A program made the translations under genes and the position numbers. DNA of 64,000 nucleotides from Dipteris shenzhenensis (taxonomy: Eukaryota; Polypodiophyta; Polypodiopsida; Gleicheniales), in NCBI GenBank assembly GCA_047967505.1, contig CM106538.1. The stretch is one strand, 5' to 3'. Positions 33,925 to 45,012 of this stretch are shown one piece after another (within the stretch, counting starts at the first letter, position 1; each line of letters begins with the position of its first letter). Under the pieces are notes generated by a model. It ran no database searches and was not told the origin of the DNA. It was given only the letters and a program-made list of their open reading frames with translations.

Positions 33925-33954
33925 CCCCCCCTCAATGTCCACCCGCAAGTGAAC

Positions 33955-34488
33955 TTACTTTTTCGGCCCAATGCCAAGTCGATGAAGATGCCTCTCCAGC
34001 AAGTCTCTTCCAAGAGCCTTCGTGAAGATGTCCACAACATTCTCTGTAGTCGGCAGACAGTACACCAAGTCGACCTCTCCATCCATGATGAGCTCGCGTA
34101 CAAAGTGATATTGAATCTCAATGTGTTTTGTGCAAGCGTGGAACACGGGGTTCTTTGCAATCGCCATGCAACTTTGATTGTCACATGATAACTGAGTAGG
34201 CTTGTTCTGAACAACACCCATGTCCCCCAAAATCCTCCTCAACCACACTGCCTCGTAAGAAGCAAAGCATGTAGATTTATACTCGGCCTCGGTAGAAGAA
34301 AGAGCAACTGTGGGTTGCTTCTTGCTGACCCATGACACAACTCCAGATCCAAGTGAGAAACAGTACCCTATCACTGATCTCCTACTGTCCGGGTCTCCTG
34401 CCCAATTTGAGTCACAGAATCCGGTCAAGATGTTGCCCTTGGTATAGGTGATGCCATAATCAAGTGTGCCTTTGATGAATTTCAGCAC
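33955..34488 (-). pseudogene. copia RNase H domain
   Basis: A 177-residue open frame: FIKGTLDYGITY, GFCDSNWAGD (first Asp), SWVSKKQPTVALSSTEAEY (Glu), RRILGDMG, LSCDNQSCMAIAKNPVFHA, HIEIQYHFVRELI and DIFTKALGRDLL. It is complete as a domain, and no catalytic residue looks lost. It is the 3'-most coding part of the element; the polypurine tract follows about 23 bp on. Confidence 0.93.
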
Positions 34489-35460
34489 CTACATCCCTGC
34501 CCTCCAATGGTTCTCCTGGGGCTTATTGAAAAACCTACTTCGTACACCAGTCACAAAACTGATGTCCAGCCATGTGTTGCACAAGTAAATCAAATTGCCC
34601 ACAAGACTTCTGTACTTCGCTTCGTCCACCAGTGGTGATGAATCCTCGTTTGAGAGCTTCGCATCAACCTCCATAGGGGTACCAACTGTCTTGCACTCAG
34701 CCATGCCAAATACCTTTAGTATCTCTCCAGCATACTTCAGCTATGAAATGAAGATCTGTTTTGGCTCTTGCCAAACTTCAATCCCCAAACAAAAATGCAT
34801 CAATCCGAGGTCTGTCATTTCAAACTCTCTTCCTAGCAAATGCTTCGTCTGCGAGATCTTCTCTTCATGGTTCCCTATTATGACAAGGTCGTCCACATAA
34901 AGGACCATGATCATACACCTGCCTTCTTCTCTGAAGATATACAAATTTGCTTCAGACGGGCTCCTCCTAAACCCGTTTTGCAGAAAGTAGGCATCAATTC
35001 ACTGGTACCATGCTCGTGGGGCCTGTTTCAGCCCGTAAAGTGCCTTCTTTAGTTTGCAGACTTTACCTTCTGAATCGGGATCTCAAATCCTGGTGGTTGT
35101 TCCACGTATACCACCTCCTTGAGATCTCCATTCAGAAAGGCGGATTTCACATCCATCTGAAACACGGGCCAACTTCCCTGGGTAGCTAAAGCCAAAACAT
35201 TGCGAATTGTGGTTAGTCGAGCTGTGGGAGCAAAAGTATCTTGATAATCAAAACCATGTACCTATGCAAATCCTTTTGCCACGAGCCAAGCCTTGTACTT
35301 ATCCAACGTGCCGTCGAACTTGTACCTGGGCTTGTACACCCACTTGGTTCCGATTACCTTGCGTTTTGGTGGTCAATCCACAAGTTCCCAAGTGTTGTTC
35401 TTCATTATGGAGCCATACTCCGACTGCATAGCCTCCATTCACCTATCATCACCCTATGCC
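34489..35460 (-). pseudogene. copia reverse transcriptase with stops
   Basis: Reading minus from 35460: the conserved N-terminal RT blocks are recognisable in mixed frames (GTRWVYKYK-like, VKGFAYGFDYQD, then the [15 protein letters not shown] block with a stop after WYQ at about 34998). The catalytic VLYVDDLVIIG lies in 34944-34741 and is intact. TPMEVDAKLSNED and IYLCNTWLDISF follow at 34704-34489. A stop at 34743-34741 and one near 34489 break the frame. Confidence 0.88.
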
Positions 35461-35463
35461 TCT

Positions 35464-36045
35464 TCAAGACACGGGTTCTTCAGCATGGATCACCTCTGTC
35501 ATCAATGCGTTGTTGACCAAGTGTTCCTGCACCCTTCTTTTCTTCTCTAATCTCTTGGACCGGCGGTGTTTAGATGGTTCCTCCTCAATGGCTGGAGGTT
35601 CTCTGCCATCCAAAAGCTGCTTTACCCACTTTGGGAATGGCCGTTGTTGTTGTGGTTTTGCAGGCTCTTCTTTATCTTCTTTGTCTTGAATCCTCCCAAG
35701 CACCGTTGGGGGAGTTCGGTCTGCTATTAGTGGTGGTACTGGATGGATATCCTGGTCCTGGTTGTTTGGGAAGGAAACATCCTCCTCCAATTGATGTAGC
35801 TGTTCTGAGAAGACCACATCGCAACTTACAATTACCTTCTTGGTAACAGGGTTATAGAGATGGTAACCCTTCGCCTCTTCACTGTAGCCTAAGAAAATAC
35901 ACTTCCGGCTCTTCGGTTCCCATTTGGTCCTGGTAGCATCAGGGACATGCACAAAAGAGTCACATCCAAAAGCTCTGAAATGTACAACTGAAGGTTTCTT
36001 ACTAGAAAAGGCTTGCAGTGGAGTCATCCCGTTCACAGCCTTCAT
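35464..36045 (-). pseudogene. copia integrase C-terminal region and linker
   Basis: A 193-residue open frame: MKAVNGMTPLQAFSSKKPSV, FRAFGCDSFVHVPDATRTKW, CIFLGYSEEAKGYHLYNP and VIVSCDVVFSE. This is the post-core GKKP module typical of copia integrases. An acidic and proline-rich linker toward the reverse transcriptase follows. It is well preserved compared with the rest of the element. Confidence 0.9.
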
Positions 36046-36056
36046 GTAGCTATGAT

Positions 36057-36673
36057 TCAGGATGTAAACTGCAGTGTTACATGCTTCAGCCCAAAAGTCT
36101 TTGGCAAATCTTTCCCTTTCATCATACTCCGGCCCATTTTGCAGATGATGTGCATCTTGCGTTCTCCTACTCCATTTTGTTGTGATGTATGTGGCAGGGG
36201 TTTTCGCCCCTTGATTCCGTGAGTTTTGCAGTAACTTTCGAATTCAGTTGATGTGAACTCTCCACCTCTGTCTGATCTCAACTTCTTCACCTTACTCGCT
36301 GTTTCTTTCTCGACCATTACATGCCATTCCTTGAACCTACTAAAAGCCTCGTCTTTAGTCTTTAGGAAGTATATCCATATCCTTCTACTGTAGTCATCGA
36401 TCAGTGTCATGAGGTAGTAGGAATCACCCAAAGCTTCCATCTCCATCTTTTCGTAGAGGTCTGTGTGAACGAGAGCCCTAGAGGAGCCTTTGCCCTGCTG
36501 GCCTCTTTAGGAAAGGGTTGCCGATGCTGCTTGCCCATCATGCAAGCTTCACATACATCGGGCAGATCTAAAATTTCTAGTAGGTCTGCAATCATTCCAC
36601 TTTTATGCATCTCCTTCAAAGAACTAAGGTTTAGATGACCAAACCTCTCATGCCACAGCTTAGTGTTCTTCAC
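36057..36673 (-). pseudogene. copia pre-integrase and integrase core
   Basis: 36673-36480 holds the GAG-pre-integrase zinc segment (LWHERFGHLNLSSL, CEACMMGKQHRQPF; H-H-C-C). After a frameshift near 36440 the core reads YYLMTLIDDYSRRIWIYFLK, KLRSDRGGEFTS (second Asp) and HTSQQNGVGERK (Glu). All three acidic positions survive in one frame or another. The core ends with a stop at 36057-36059. Confidence 0.92.
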
Positions 36674-37090
36674 ATCTGCTCGAGCATTGAAAGCTAAGAG
36701 TTCGTAAATGTTGTTGCGTCATGTACCTTTACCAACAACCTTCCCTTGAAGATCTAGAATCTGCGCACCATTCTTATCGAATTGAACTTTGAGGTCCCGA
36801 TCCGTGATTACAGAAATGGACAACAAGTTCCTCTTGATATTTGGCACATAAAGAACATCGGACAACTGTTTTATAACTCCATCTGACTTGAGAGCAATCG
36901 TACCTTTTCCTTTTGCTGGACATTTTGCATCATTGTCGACTGCTACCAGGATGTCATTCCCTATTGGCTAGAGAGAGGTATACCAATCCTTCTGACTGGT
37001 CATGTGGTGCGATGCACCAATGTCAATGATCCACGGTTTATCTGCAGGTACATGAACTGCCTCCGTGCAAATCTCCTCAATTACAATGAA
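36674..37090 (-). pseudogene. copia aspartic protease region, degraded
   Basis: Minus-strand frames read KPWIIDIGASHHMTS at about 37035-36995 (copia protease consensus DxGASxHM, here DIGASHH), then a stop near 36970, NDILVAVDN, LSDVLYVPNIKRNLLSISV and DRDLKVQFDKNG. This is the normal protease to pre-integrase transition. It would release the mature proteins from the polyprotein; stops prevent that here. Confidence 0.82.
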
Positions 37091-37129
37091 CAGCTCTACT
37101 GGTATTGCCTGCGCGCTGTTGCTGGACTC

Positions 37130-37951
37130 TTTCTTTACTCCGTTCTTCTCATCTATAATCTTCTTTCGGCACTCATTCTGCTTGTGCCCTACCTTGTTGC
37201 AATAGAAGCACTTGATCTTCTTCGTTCTCTTTTTATCATCAGAAGAAGATGGGTTACCAGAGTCCTTACCCTTACCTTTATTTGATCCGGTCTAGAAAGC
37301 CGAATCTTCTCTAGTCCTCATCTTTTGATGCATCTCCTCCTCTAAAAGCATCGTGCTGAAATCCTCAAAGTTGAGGGGTGGATTTCTGTTCTGCGTATTC
37401 AGTGCCATAACAAGACCATCGTACTTTGGTAGGAGAATCCGTATGCACCTTCGTGCTAAATTCTCACTGGTGATGGTGATGCCAATTGCAGTCATTTGAT
37501 CGCGCAGATTCTTCACCCTGGTGATGAACTTCTTTGCCGCTTTAGACTCAGACAATTTTTCGTTCGCGAGTTGAGTCTCTAGATTCTAAATTCGTGTCTA
37601 ATTCGTGGTCTCGTACTGATTTTTCAAGATCGCCCATGCCTCCTCCATTGTGGTGACATGTTGAATTAACGCCATGACAGAATCACTAACACTGCATACA
37701 ATAGAACACAAAGCATCTGCATTTCTTCTTGACCACATGAGAATCTCATCCACAGTTGGTACTATCTGTTGTCCTGCATTGGCTAGATCCGGTCTCGCAA
37801 CCTGCCTCACGTCCACCCCAGTAGCAGTGTCCCAAAGCTCGTATGCACTTAGGATGGTCTTCATCTTGAACTTCCAGAGTGGATAGTTAGAGCCGTCCAA
37901 CTTTCCGCTTTCGCCGAATGGTGGGATTCGTAGTCTTGTGGGCTGGGCCAT
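37130..37951 (-). pseudogene. copia gag with intact CCHC zinc knuckle
   Basis: 37951-37598 reads FGESGKLDGSNYPLWKFKMK, ELWDTATGV and MEEAWAILKNQYET. After a stop at about 37595, 37555-37292 continues with ESKAAKKFITRVKNLRDQMT, RILLPKYDGLVMALNTQNR and LNFEDFSTMLLEEEM, the UBN2/retrotran_gag_2 pattern. A knuckle CFYCNKVGHKQNEC at about 37215-37170 has all four ligands. Gag packages the element RNA. Confidence 0.9.
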
Positions 37952-38009
37952 CTCTCATAATCTGCTCGCAAACAGAAAACACACTACCAAATCTTCTTGC
38001 TAGAGTCCA

Positions 38010-38022
38010 GGCTCTGATACCA
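38010..38022 (-). other. Primer-binding site of the minus-strand copia element
   Basis: On the minus strand TGGTATCAGAGCC directly follows the 5' LTR end at 38023, the standard initiator Met-tRNA site for copia elements. Confidence 0.93.
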
Positions 38023-38752
38023 TATAAGAAAATAATACGACGTCTGTGCTCAATAGATAATAGGATCTCGTACGCAAGAGAGAAAACAAGATAGTATGGA
38101 GAATAAAAAATTTGATTACTATAGAACTGATACAATAGATGGCGCCGCCTCCCAATCGTGTGCTCCTGTGAAAGAAGCTTCAATGGTGTGCTGGAAATAG
38201 TAGAAGACGGAGGCTGGATGCTAAGGAATCAGGGTTGCTGTAGCCAGTGATAAAATGGGCTTCACGGGCTTGCTCTTATATAGCCACCAGTCATAGTCGG
38301 TTAGGCTCAATTGGGTGACCGACCCAGTCTGCCCGAAATGGTGGACTGGGGGTCCGAAATAGGCCATCGACCATACGATAGAACCGATGCACAAAACAGA
38401 GCAATTGACCTATAGTTACCGTTCAGCCCAGAGCCATCCGGGATCATCTGAGGCTCCAAATGGGCCTTGCAACCCAAGAGTGGGCTGCTGCCCCGGGAAA
38501 TGCTCCATCTACCCTCAGTGCGGTCAATCAAGGGATGCCTTCCCACACTCGCATGTAGCCTAATTGGTGGTGTGGCAACTCTATCTGAAGGCGTACAGCC
38601 ATCAGGCCACACATGGCCCCCATCTGGTGTCCAAACCAGGACCTACCGGATAACCGAGCTACTCAAATGCCTTCTCCTCATATGGGGGGCTTACAAGTAG
38701 AGTTAGTTGGTTCCCACATAGTTACATGAGAGTGGAGCATTGATATCTAACA
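38023..38752 (-). repeat. 5' LTR (730 bp) of the minus-strand copia element
   Basis: Minus-strand start is TGTTAG at 38752. The end at 38023 reads TTATA, one transition away from the CA end kept at 24160. A TATATAAG box lies near 38275-38285. It is flanked by CATAA at 38753-38757. Confidence 0.93.
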
Positions 38753-38757
38753 CATAA

Positions 38758-39505
38758 TACTATCTGGCTACCGTCTACTCAATTTTCGAATTGTCTTTTT
38801 GAATTTTAATATGCAGAAAGCTAGTAGCGATTGCTATATTGAACATCATTAGCACCGTTTATGATTTAATATATACTATCATTTTTGTTGTTGTGAGAAT
38901 GGAATTTAAAAAGGTTTATTTTTTCCAAAAGAAAATTATTTCAATTTTTTCTTAGGTTTGAATTGTATTCTTTATGTTCTAGCTCTACTATTTTGGTTCT
39001 GATGCTCTCATACTAGAGTTTCTATTTTAAATCCACCATCATCTTCCCATCTCTACTTTTTGTCCCCCTTCCAAACTCACAATGCTCTATGCTTTCCCCT
39101 CCTTTTCCTACTTCGTAGCTAGAGAATATGAAATCAGATAGCCATACAAACCTCAGTGCCTCCAATTTTTAAATCACAAAGCTTGCAACATAACTCGATC
39201 ATCCTTTGCCTCTCGATGCTGACTCCATTAGAGCTAAGACTAAGCATCCATAGTTCTATTCCCTTTATTTGGAAAACAAAAAAATCCTACTGATGATAAA
39301 TAGTTGTCCCAATTGGAACAAACCTTTTGTCTTGTGACTTATTGTCTCATCTATTTCTAACCCATCTCGAGGTGTATTGATTTGTCCATATACTATCCAA
39401 TGTCTTACTCTTGTCTGTCTATTTATTTGTGTTTTGATTATTCATAATGGAACCAAATTGACAACTTGGAACCATTCTTTGTAGGACGAGTCCTTTAGAT
39501 ACATA
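38758..39505. other. AT-rich intergenic sequence
   Basis: No gene or known repeat is seen between the copia target site and the next relic. Confidence 0.6.
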
Positions 39506-40197
39506 TTGAATCTAAGAAATATTCTTTCAGCAAATACAAGTCATTCAACAAAGATCAATGGAGAACGTGGTAATATATTAGAGCCTTGCAAAGCTTTGGT
39601 TCCCGCTGATTTTAGGGCAACAAACACAAATGCACTCCCTGTGGTTTGCATTGACAACTTATGTGAATACATAAGTTATCACTTTGCATTTGAGGGCAAA
39701 GTTCTCTGCAAGCATGGAACATTCAAGGCTACTAATCTATCATATCCGGTTAACATGAGAGTGGATTTTATAAACATCTATTGCTGTCAAACAGTCCTCA
39801 AACAGTAACACTTCATGTTCCACACACTTATGTCAACCAATTGAGAGATATCAAACAGGTTGACGCTTTCTACATAATAGAAGGTCTAGCCATTACGAAG
39901 AAAGCAACAGCTGAAGGTGGCATGTGTAATGTATCTCTTTGTGTAGATGCAACAACAAGTGTGAATAAAACAAAGCCATTCAATGGTGATATATGCTATC
40001 ATCCAGATACAGTGATCAGTGTGTATGTACCATGGGCTGCAAATCAAACTCAATCTAGAAATGGTACATTCACTTCTGTAATGGACACAATCGCATTTGT
40101 TGTTGTTATATTTGAACTTGATGGGCCTTCACTTGATCAAATCATTGTAGTTGATGGACCGAAGCTCTCGAGGATTGAGATATGGTACATCTCCTTT
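39506..40197 (+). pseudogene. OB-fold / RPA1-like relic, one frameshift
   Basis: Two overlapping frames (39506-39808 and 39781-40200) join near 39795 into about 225 residues. A region VDAFYIIEGLAITKKA (39860-39905) is followed about 40 residues later by VYVPW, and then VMDTIAFVVVIFELDG. This order is loosely like replication protein A large subunit DNA-binding OB folds ('GKVYYISG...', 'FVPI.DL', 'VDVIGVV'). RPA-like genes travel in some plant Helitrons. The match is by pattern and weak; it could be another protein. No Helitron Rep/helicase is seen nearby. Confidence 0.3.
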
Positions 40198-40559
40198 TGA
40201 ATGATTCTATAATCAAATTTTGTCTTCTTTGAGATGTTAAAAAAAACTCGTGTGCAGCTCTCTTTTGTTGGTGATCGGAGGAAAACACTATGGAAATATT
40301 TTGTTATTTTTAAGATTAAAATTATGTATTTACTATTTCAAAATTTAAAGGAGGCAGTTCCAATTAACTTGAAAGACCAATGGTCTCTTTAAATGCTCGA
40401 TTATAGTTATAGAATTAAAGTAGACCTATGTATGAAACTATGACATTTCCTACTCTTGAAATTGATCATTCAAATTTGAAATGATATGCTCTACTCTATT
40501 CTTATTAAGGTCAAACAACATAGTTGCAAATTTTTATATGCAAACACATTCATTTTAGA

Positions 40560-41320
40560 ACCTTTTGATGTCATATTTTGATGAAGACATTACATCCTTC
40601 TCTTCCATTGTCTCAAAGATAGCCAACACATCCTTTGTGTAGCAACACTTGCCATACATGTTGATAATCATAGTTCTCACAATAACATTAGACACTGATA
40701 CACTTCCAATTTTACAGGCGTCACTTAGCCTAGCTTTGTCACTTTTTTAAAGGGTAATAGATGCATGAAGTATGCCAATGAAGTCCATTTCCTTTGGTAT
40801 TATGCCTTCCTGTTCAACATTAACTAGAATCATAGCATTGCAAGTGACCACATTTAGTTCTAGTTTTATATAGAACACACTCTCTGCATCTTGAACACTG
40901 GCACAATTATTGTTGTTGCATTCAGCTAGACCGGTCTGACAACCACAAGCATCAACAATGCTAAGAAAACCAACCTTGTTCACTACGGTACATTCCTCCT
41001 TCGTTTGCCATCCTTCCCCTTCCTATTCTATCCATATATGGCAATCATAGAGTTCCATAAAATCATGGTCTTCTCGGGCATTTTGTCAAACATAAGGCAT
41101 GCATTGTCTAAACTCCCACACTTGCATACATGTTAACCAGAGCAGTCCGAGCAATAATATTTGACTCAAAAACACTATTTAACAAGTCCTTACGTGTCAG
41201 GTTACACATTGCTCATACACTTGGATGATATCATGGTGACATCCATTTTGGTCATATCCTATATCATAGTTCTCTAGGATAAAACATTTCATTGTCTCAT
41301 TCTCAGGAATACCCTCCTTG
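40560..41320 (-). pseudogene. Pentatricopeptide repeat (PLS-type) pseudogene
   Basis: Minus-strand fragments in several frames follow the PPR alternation. 41170-41040 gives NIIARTALVNMY, LMFDKMPEKT and WNSMIAIYG. 40983-40747 gives VGFLSIVDACGCQTGLAEC, DAESVFY and NVVTCNAMI. 40710-40560 gives VRTMIINMYGKC, DVLAIFETMEEKDV. PPR proteins of this class act in organelle RNA processing. Every repeat is separated by stops or frameshifts, so this is a dead gene copy. The upstream part (41170-41320) is too decayed to follow. Confidence 0.72.
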
Positions 41321-42540
41321 CATCAAACACAATCTGTCTGCAGACCACACCAACTTATCAATCATTCTTGGAGGATAACCAAATTCAATATGGACAATGG
41401 TAATCTTCTGAGAGAGTTTAATGTCCAGGTTAATCATGTATTTAACAATCAATATCCTTTGAATACCAACATTGTAAAATCCACCAAAGAATTCTATATT
41501 ATGATACACTACTCGAACTGCTATACAAAGATGTCATTCAATCTATGCAAATGGGAACAACTGTTTGGCAAATGTTGTCTACACCAAATAAAGAATTGCA
41601 TAAAAGGCTATTGACCCAACAAGAAATATCTCTTCTTATGCAAAATTCATCAAGCTCGCTAGCTTTAGTGCTTGATTGCATACAAAGATTTTCATCCATA
41701 TTCCTGCACACTTTTACAGTTCTACTAATAAGCAAAGATGGCACTATAGAGAATCTTCTTAATGCACAACAACACAACCCAAAAACAAAACCTACGATAT
41801 TCTATTAACACAATGTGCATCTACATGGATAGTCACACCTTTGCTTCCTCTCAAAGTAAAATGCACATACATATGATGGTCAATATAGGAAAAGATAAGC
41901 TTGTGTGAATTGATTGTAGCAGACAAGGCAGGCATTTTAGCAATAAAGTTGGCTCTTATGTATGCCCAAGAACATCAAGGATCAAGGCACTCGATCTAAG
42001 CAATTTTAAACAAAATATATAAGTTGCGAGCAAATGATATGAAAGAACATCTCGCATTACTATTGCCATCTTCTTTGAATCAAGTGGGGGGTACTTTTGT
42101 TTCACCACACACAAGCGAGAATTCTGAAGCTGATAAGAAAAAATTTCAATCTGATCGATATCGAAAGAGGAAATGATCCAACAAGTCACCCATAGAAATA
42201 TATATTCTAACAATAAATGATACACCTGAGTTCCCATGCTCATGTTGTCAAAACTTAAGTTTTTCTAGGAAACTACATAGTCTTACCGAGCCCTTACATG
42301 CATTCCTTCACACCCATGAAACAATAAGTGCCAATGTTCCAATGGACCAACAATGCTTATGCGCACTATGCTACAACACATCCAAAGCTAGAAAACAACC
42401 AACATTTCACACGAGGAATATGCAATTACCAAACATATCAAAATATGTCTCACTACTTAACAAAGTTGAAGATCGTCTGGTTTCCATAAGGATTCCATTC
42501 ACCCAAATAAGGGAGTTAACATATGAAGGCTAGTACAGGC
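41321..42540. other. Intergenic sequence, no gene recognised
   Basis: Short frames occur on both strands (e.g. 41318-41614 plus, 41956-42243 minus), but none shows a family pattern. Confidence 0.5.
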
Positions 42541-42556
42541 TCCAAGGAAACCGCAT

Positions 42557-43130
42557 TTGGATGCAGCTAGACACATACTAAGGTATGTGAAGTTCACATT
42601 GCAGAATGGACTCTTTTATGAGACTGGGGTTCAGATACAGTTGCATGGATACACTGATGTTGATTGGGCTGGTAGTATTTTTGATAGACGATCTACTAGT
42701 GGATATATGTTCTCTTTTGGGAGTGTGGCACTCACTTGGAGCAGCAAGAAACAGCCTACAGTTGCCTTGTCAAGCACAGAGGCTGAGTATAGGGGTGCAG
42801 CAATGGTTGCATGTGAGGTAGCTTGGTTGCATAAGCTACTTTATGATATGCATGAGTCTACAGATGGGCCAGTTGTCATTTATTGTGACAACACATGAGC
42901 AGTATACACTTGGCAAATAACCCAGTCTATCATGCTAGAACAAAGCACATTGAGGTGCATTATCACTATGTGTGGGAGAAGGCTCTAGTAGGTTTTATTG
43001 ATCTAGTTTATGTCAGCATAGAGGATCAGGTAGGTGACATATTCATGAAGGCATTGGGTACAGAGAAGCTGCACAAGTACAAAGACCTGCTTGGTGTGCA
43101 GGAATTAGGATTGATGAGCTCGAGGGGGAG
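42557..43130 (+). pseudogene. copia RNase H, 5'-truncated element
   Basis: Frames read AARHILRYVKFTLQNGL, HGYTDVDWAGSIFDRRSTSG (first Asp), LTWSSKKQPTVALSSTEAEY (Glu), and after a stop at 42896-42898 NNPVYHARTKHIEVHYHYV and DIFMKALGTEKL. Nothing of the reverse transcriptase precedes 42557. CGAGGGGGAG at 43121-43130 is the polypurine tract. The element has lost all but its 3' end. Confidence 0.92.
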
Positions 43131-43483
43131 TGTTGAGATATCGAGCTCCACTCATGATATGCCAGGGTGACAGTTGTGCATTTATGTCACTAACTTGTTA
43201 GTTGCAGATGCAATTGGTACACTGCCCATGAATAATAGCTGGATGACAGCTATCTTTATGCACTCTAGTTAATGGCTCAATTAGTATGCCACCTTAGTTA
43301 GTTGAGTTTGGTTTGAGACCTACATATAGGGTTCACCTATTCTATTGTACTTAGAGTTCTTTTGGCTTTCACAACTACAAAGAAAAAAACTATTTTCAGC
43401 CTCCACCTTTGTGTATATTCCCCCATTGTGTATGTGAGAAAGCTGTAAGTGAGACTCCTTCCTTCTCTCCCACTCTCTTCACA
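43131..43483 (+). repeat. 3' LTR (353 bp) of the truncated copia element
   Basis: It starts TGTTGAGATATCGAGC directly after the polypurine tract and ends CTCTCTTCACA. The same end is found at 29233-29330. The downstream neighbour is gypsy coding sequence, with no gap. Confidence 0.85.
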
Positions 43484-43495
43484 CTTATTTGGGGT

Positions 43496-44640
43496 TTTTT
43501 TGGAGGTGTTTTTAGATGATTTCTATATATTCTCGGCACATAAGGAGCACGTCATGAAGGTTAGGTTGGCCTTTCAAAGGGTTAATGATGCGAATGACAG
43601 TCTCAAACCTGATAAATGCACCATTCGAGCCACTCAAGGGAGGTTACTAGGACATATTGTCTCATCCAAGGCATCAAGCCTGAGGTAGAAGCTATCCTCA
43701 AGCTCTCCCCGCTAACAACCAAACGTCAAGTACGCTCATTTGTCAATCTAGTAGGATATTATCGTTGCTTCATTGATCAATATGCTGCTTTGATGCGAGC
43801 CATGACTATGCTATTAAAAGATGGAGTTGATTTCTCTTAGGATGAGGATTGTGATCATGGGTTTGTACAAATCAAGAGTGCTCTGGCTTCAGAACCTATT
43901 CTATGCAATCCTGATTGGTCAAAGACTTTCTATATCAATCTTGGGTTTGGTGAACACACTCTGGCGGGTATTCTTCTCCAGAAAGGGGAGGATCGGTTCA
44001 TGTATCCCATTTGATTTGCTTCTTGACAATTGCTCAAAACTGAACGACGCTACTCTGAAGCTAACAAGCATGCCTTGTCTTTGGTGTTTTGCATTGAGAA
44101 CTTTAAGCATTATGTGGCTAGAAAGTCCATTATAATCTCTAGCAATGGTCTTGCAAAGTAGGTTCTTCAATCACCAAATCCCATGAGCCGGTTGGCCAAA
44201 TGGTTGGCAGTTCTACAAGAATATGATTTTTCTTTCAAAATTGTAAAGGGGGGTTGTTCCAACTTGAAGAATGCTTTGATTGATTTAGAGGAGTGCCGTG
44301 ATGTAACCCTTGTAGCGGCCGTAGAAGTTGGAGATCCATGGTATGGTGGTATCTATAGATTTCTAACTGCTTTCTCCTTTCCTCCAGAAAGTACTAGCTA
44401 TGAGAGAAAGAAGATCCGCAGAGATAGTAGGTGCTACACTCTCTTTAATGGGGTGTTGTACTGTCAAGGCATGGATGGGGTACTAAGATGGGCCATTGAT
44501 GCAGATGAAGTACCTAAGGTATTGAAGCATTATCATGATGGATTTTGTGGAGGCCACTATGATGGTGACTATACAGCTAAGAAGATTTTACATGCTGGGT
44601 ACTATTGGCTAACCTTGTTCAAGGATGTCACTATGCTTGG
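43496..44640 (+). pseudogene. Ty3/gypsy RT-RNase H-integrase fragment
   Basis: It opens inside the reverse transcriptase at VFLDDFYIFS (the Y/F-x-DD site, here FLDD), followed by LKPDKCTI, LLGHIVS, GIKPEVEAI, VRSFVNLVGYYRCFI, then RNase H pieces (WSKTFYINLGFGEHTLAGIL, where the usual TDAS Asp is lost, ALSLVFCIENFKHYV) and the integrase zinc region start (HYHDGFCGGHYDGDYTAKKI, GYYWLTLFKDV). It stops where the CACTA element begins. This family differs from the intron-11 gypsy. Confidence 0.9.
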
Positions 44641-44739
44641 AAGTAAGTGTGGGTGCCTTTCTCTTACGCGTCAAAATTGTGGATCTACTAATAGCAAAGC
44701 AAGCAAGCCGTGTGAAGTATAAGTAATGTGAAGAAAAGC

Positions 44740-44960
44740 AAAGCGAGCACGCTAAAAGAAAATTTAAAAGCCGCATCTATAAGCACGTCTAATAGCACGT
44801 CTATACACGTGTCTAAATACATAGAGCAGACACAGTTTTAGACGCGCTTGTAGACGTGCACCATAGAATAGACAGATGCGGTTTTAGAGGCGCTTGTAGA
44901 TGTGCACCACAGAATAGACAGACACAGTTTTGGACGCGCTTTTAGATGTGCCATAGAGTT
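44740..44960. repeat. CACTA left subterminal repeats
   Basis: Several copies of GACGCGCTTGTAGACGTGCACC-like words occur with variation, e.g. near 44837, 44886 and 44932, with CATAGAATAGACAGA between them. The spacing is about 45-50 bp. Confidence 0.75.
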
Positions 44961-45012
44961 TAAAATTAAATATTTGAAGAAAAGCATATTTTTTTGGGTT
45001 GTTTGTTTGTAG

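Larger units (their letters stand above)
24160..38752 (-). mobile_element. Ty1/copia retrotransposon, minus strand, TSD CATAA, with a 9-kb insertion in its 3' LTR
   Basis: The outer ends match one insertion. CATAA stands immediately before 24160 (24155-24159) and after 38752 (38753-38757). Reading minus from 38752: 5' LTR (TGTTAG...), primer site TGGTATCAGAGCC, gag, protease, integrase, reverse transcriptase, RNase H, polypurine tract and 3' LTR. The 3' LTR is in two parts, 33924-33553 and about 24566-24160, which together rebuild the 730-bp 5' LTR with an overlap of about 41 bp. Many stops and frameshifts and roughly 10% divergence between LTRs, mostly transitions, make it an old copy. Confidence 0.9.
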
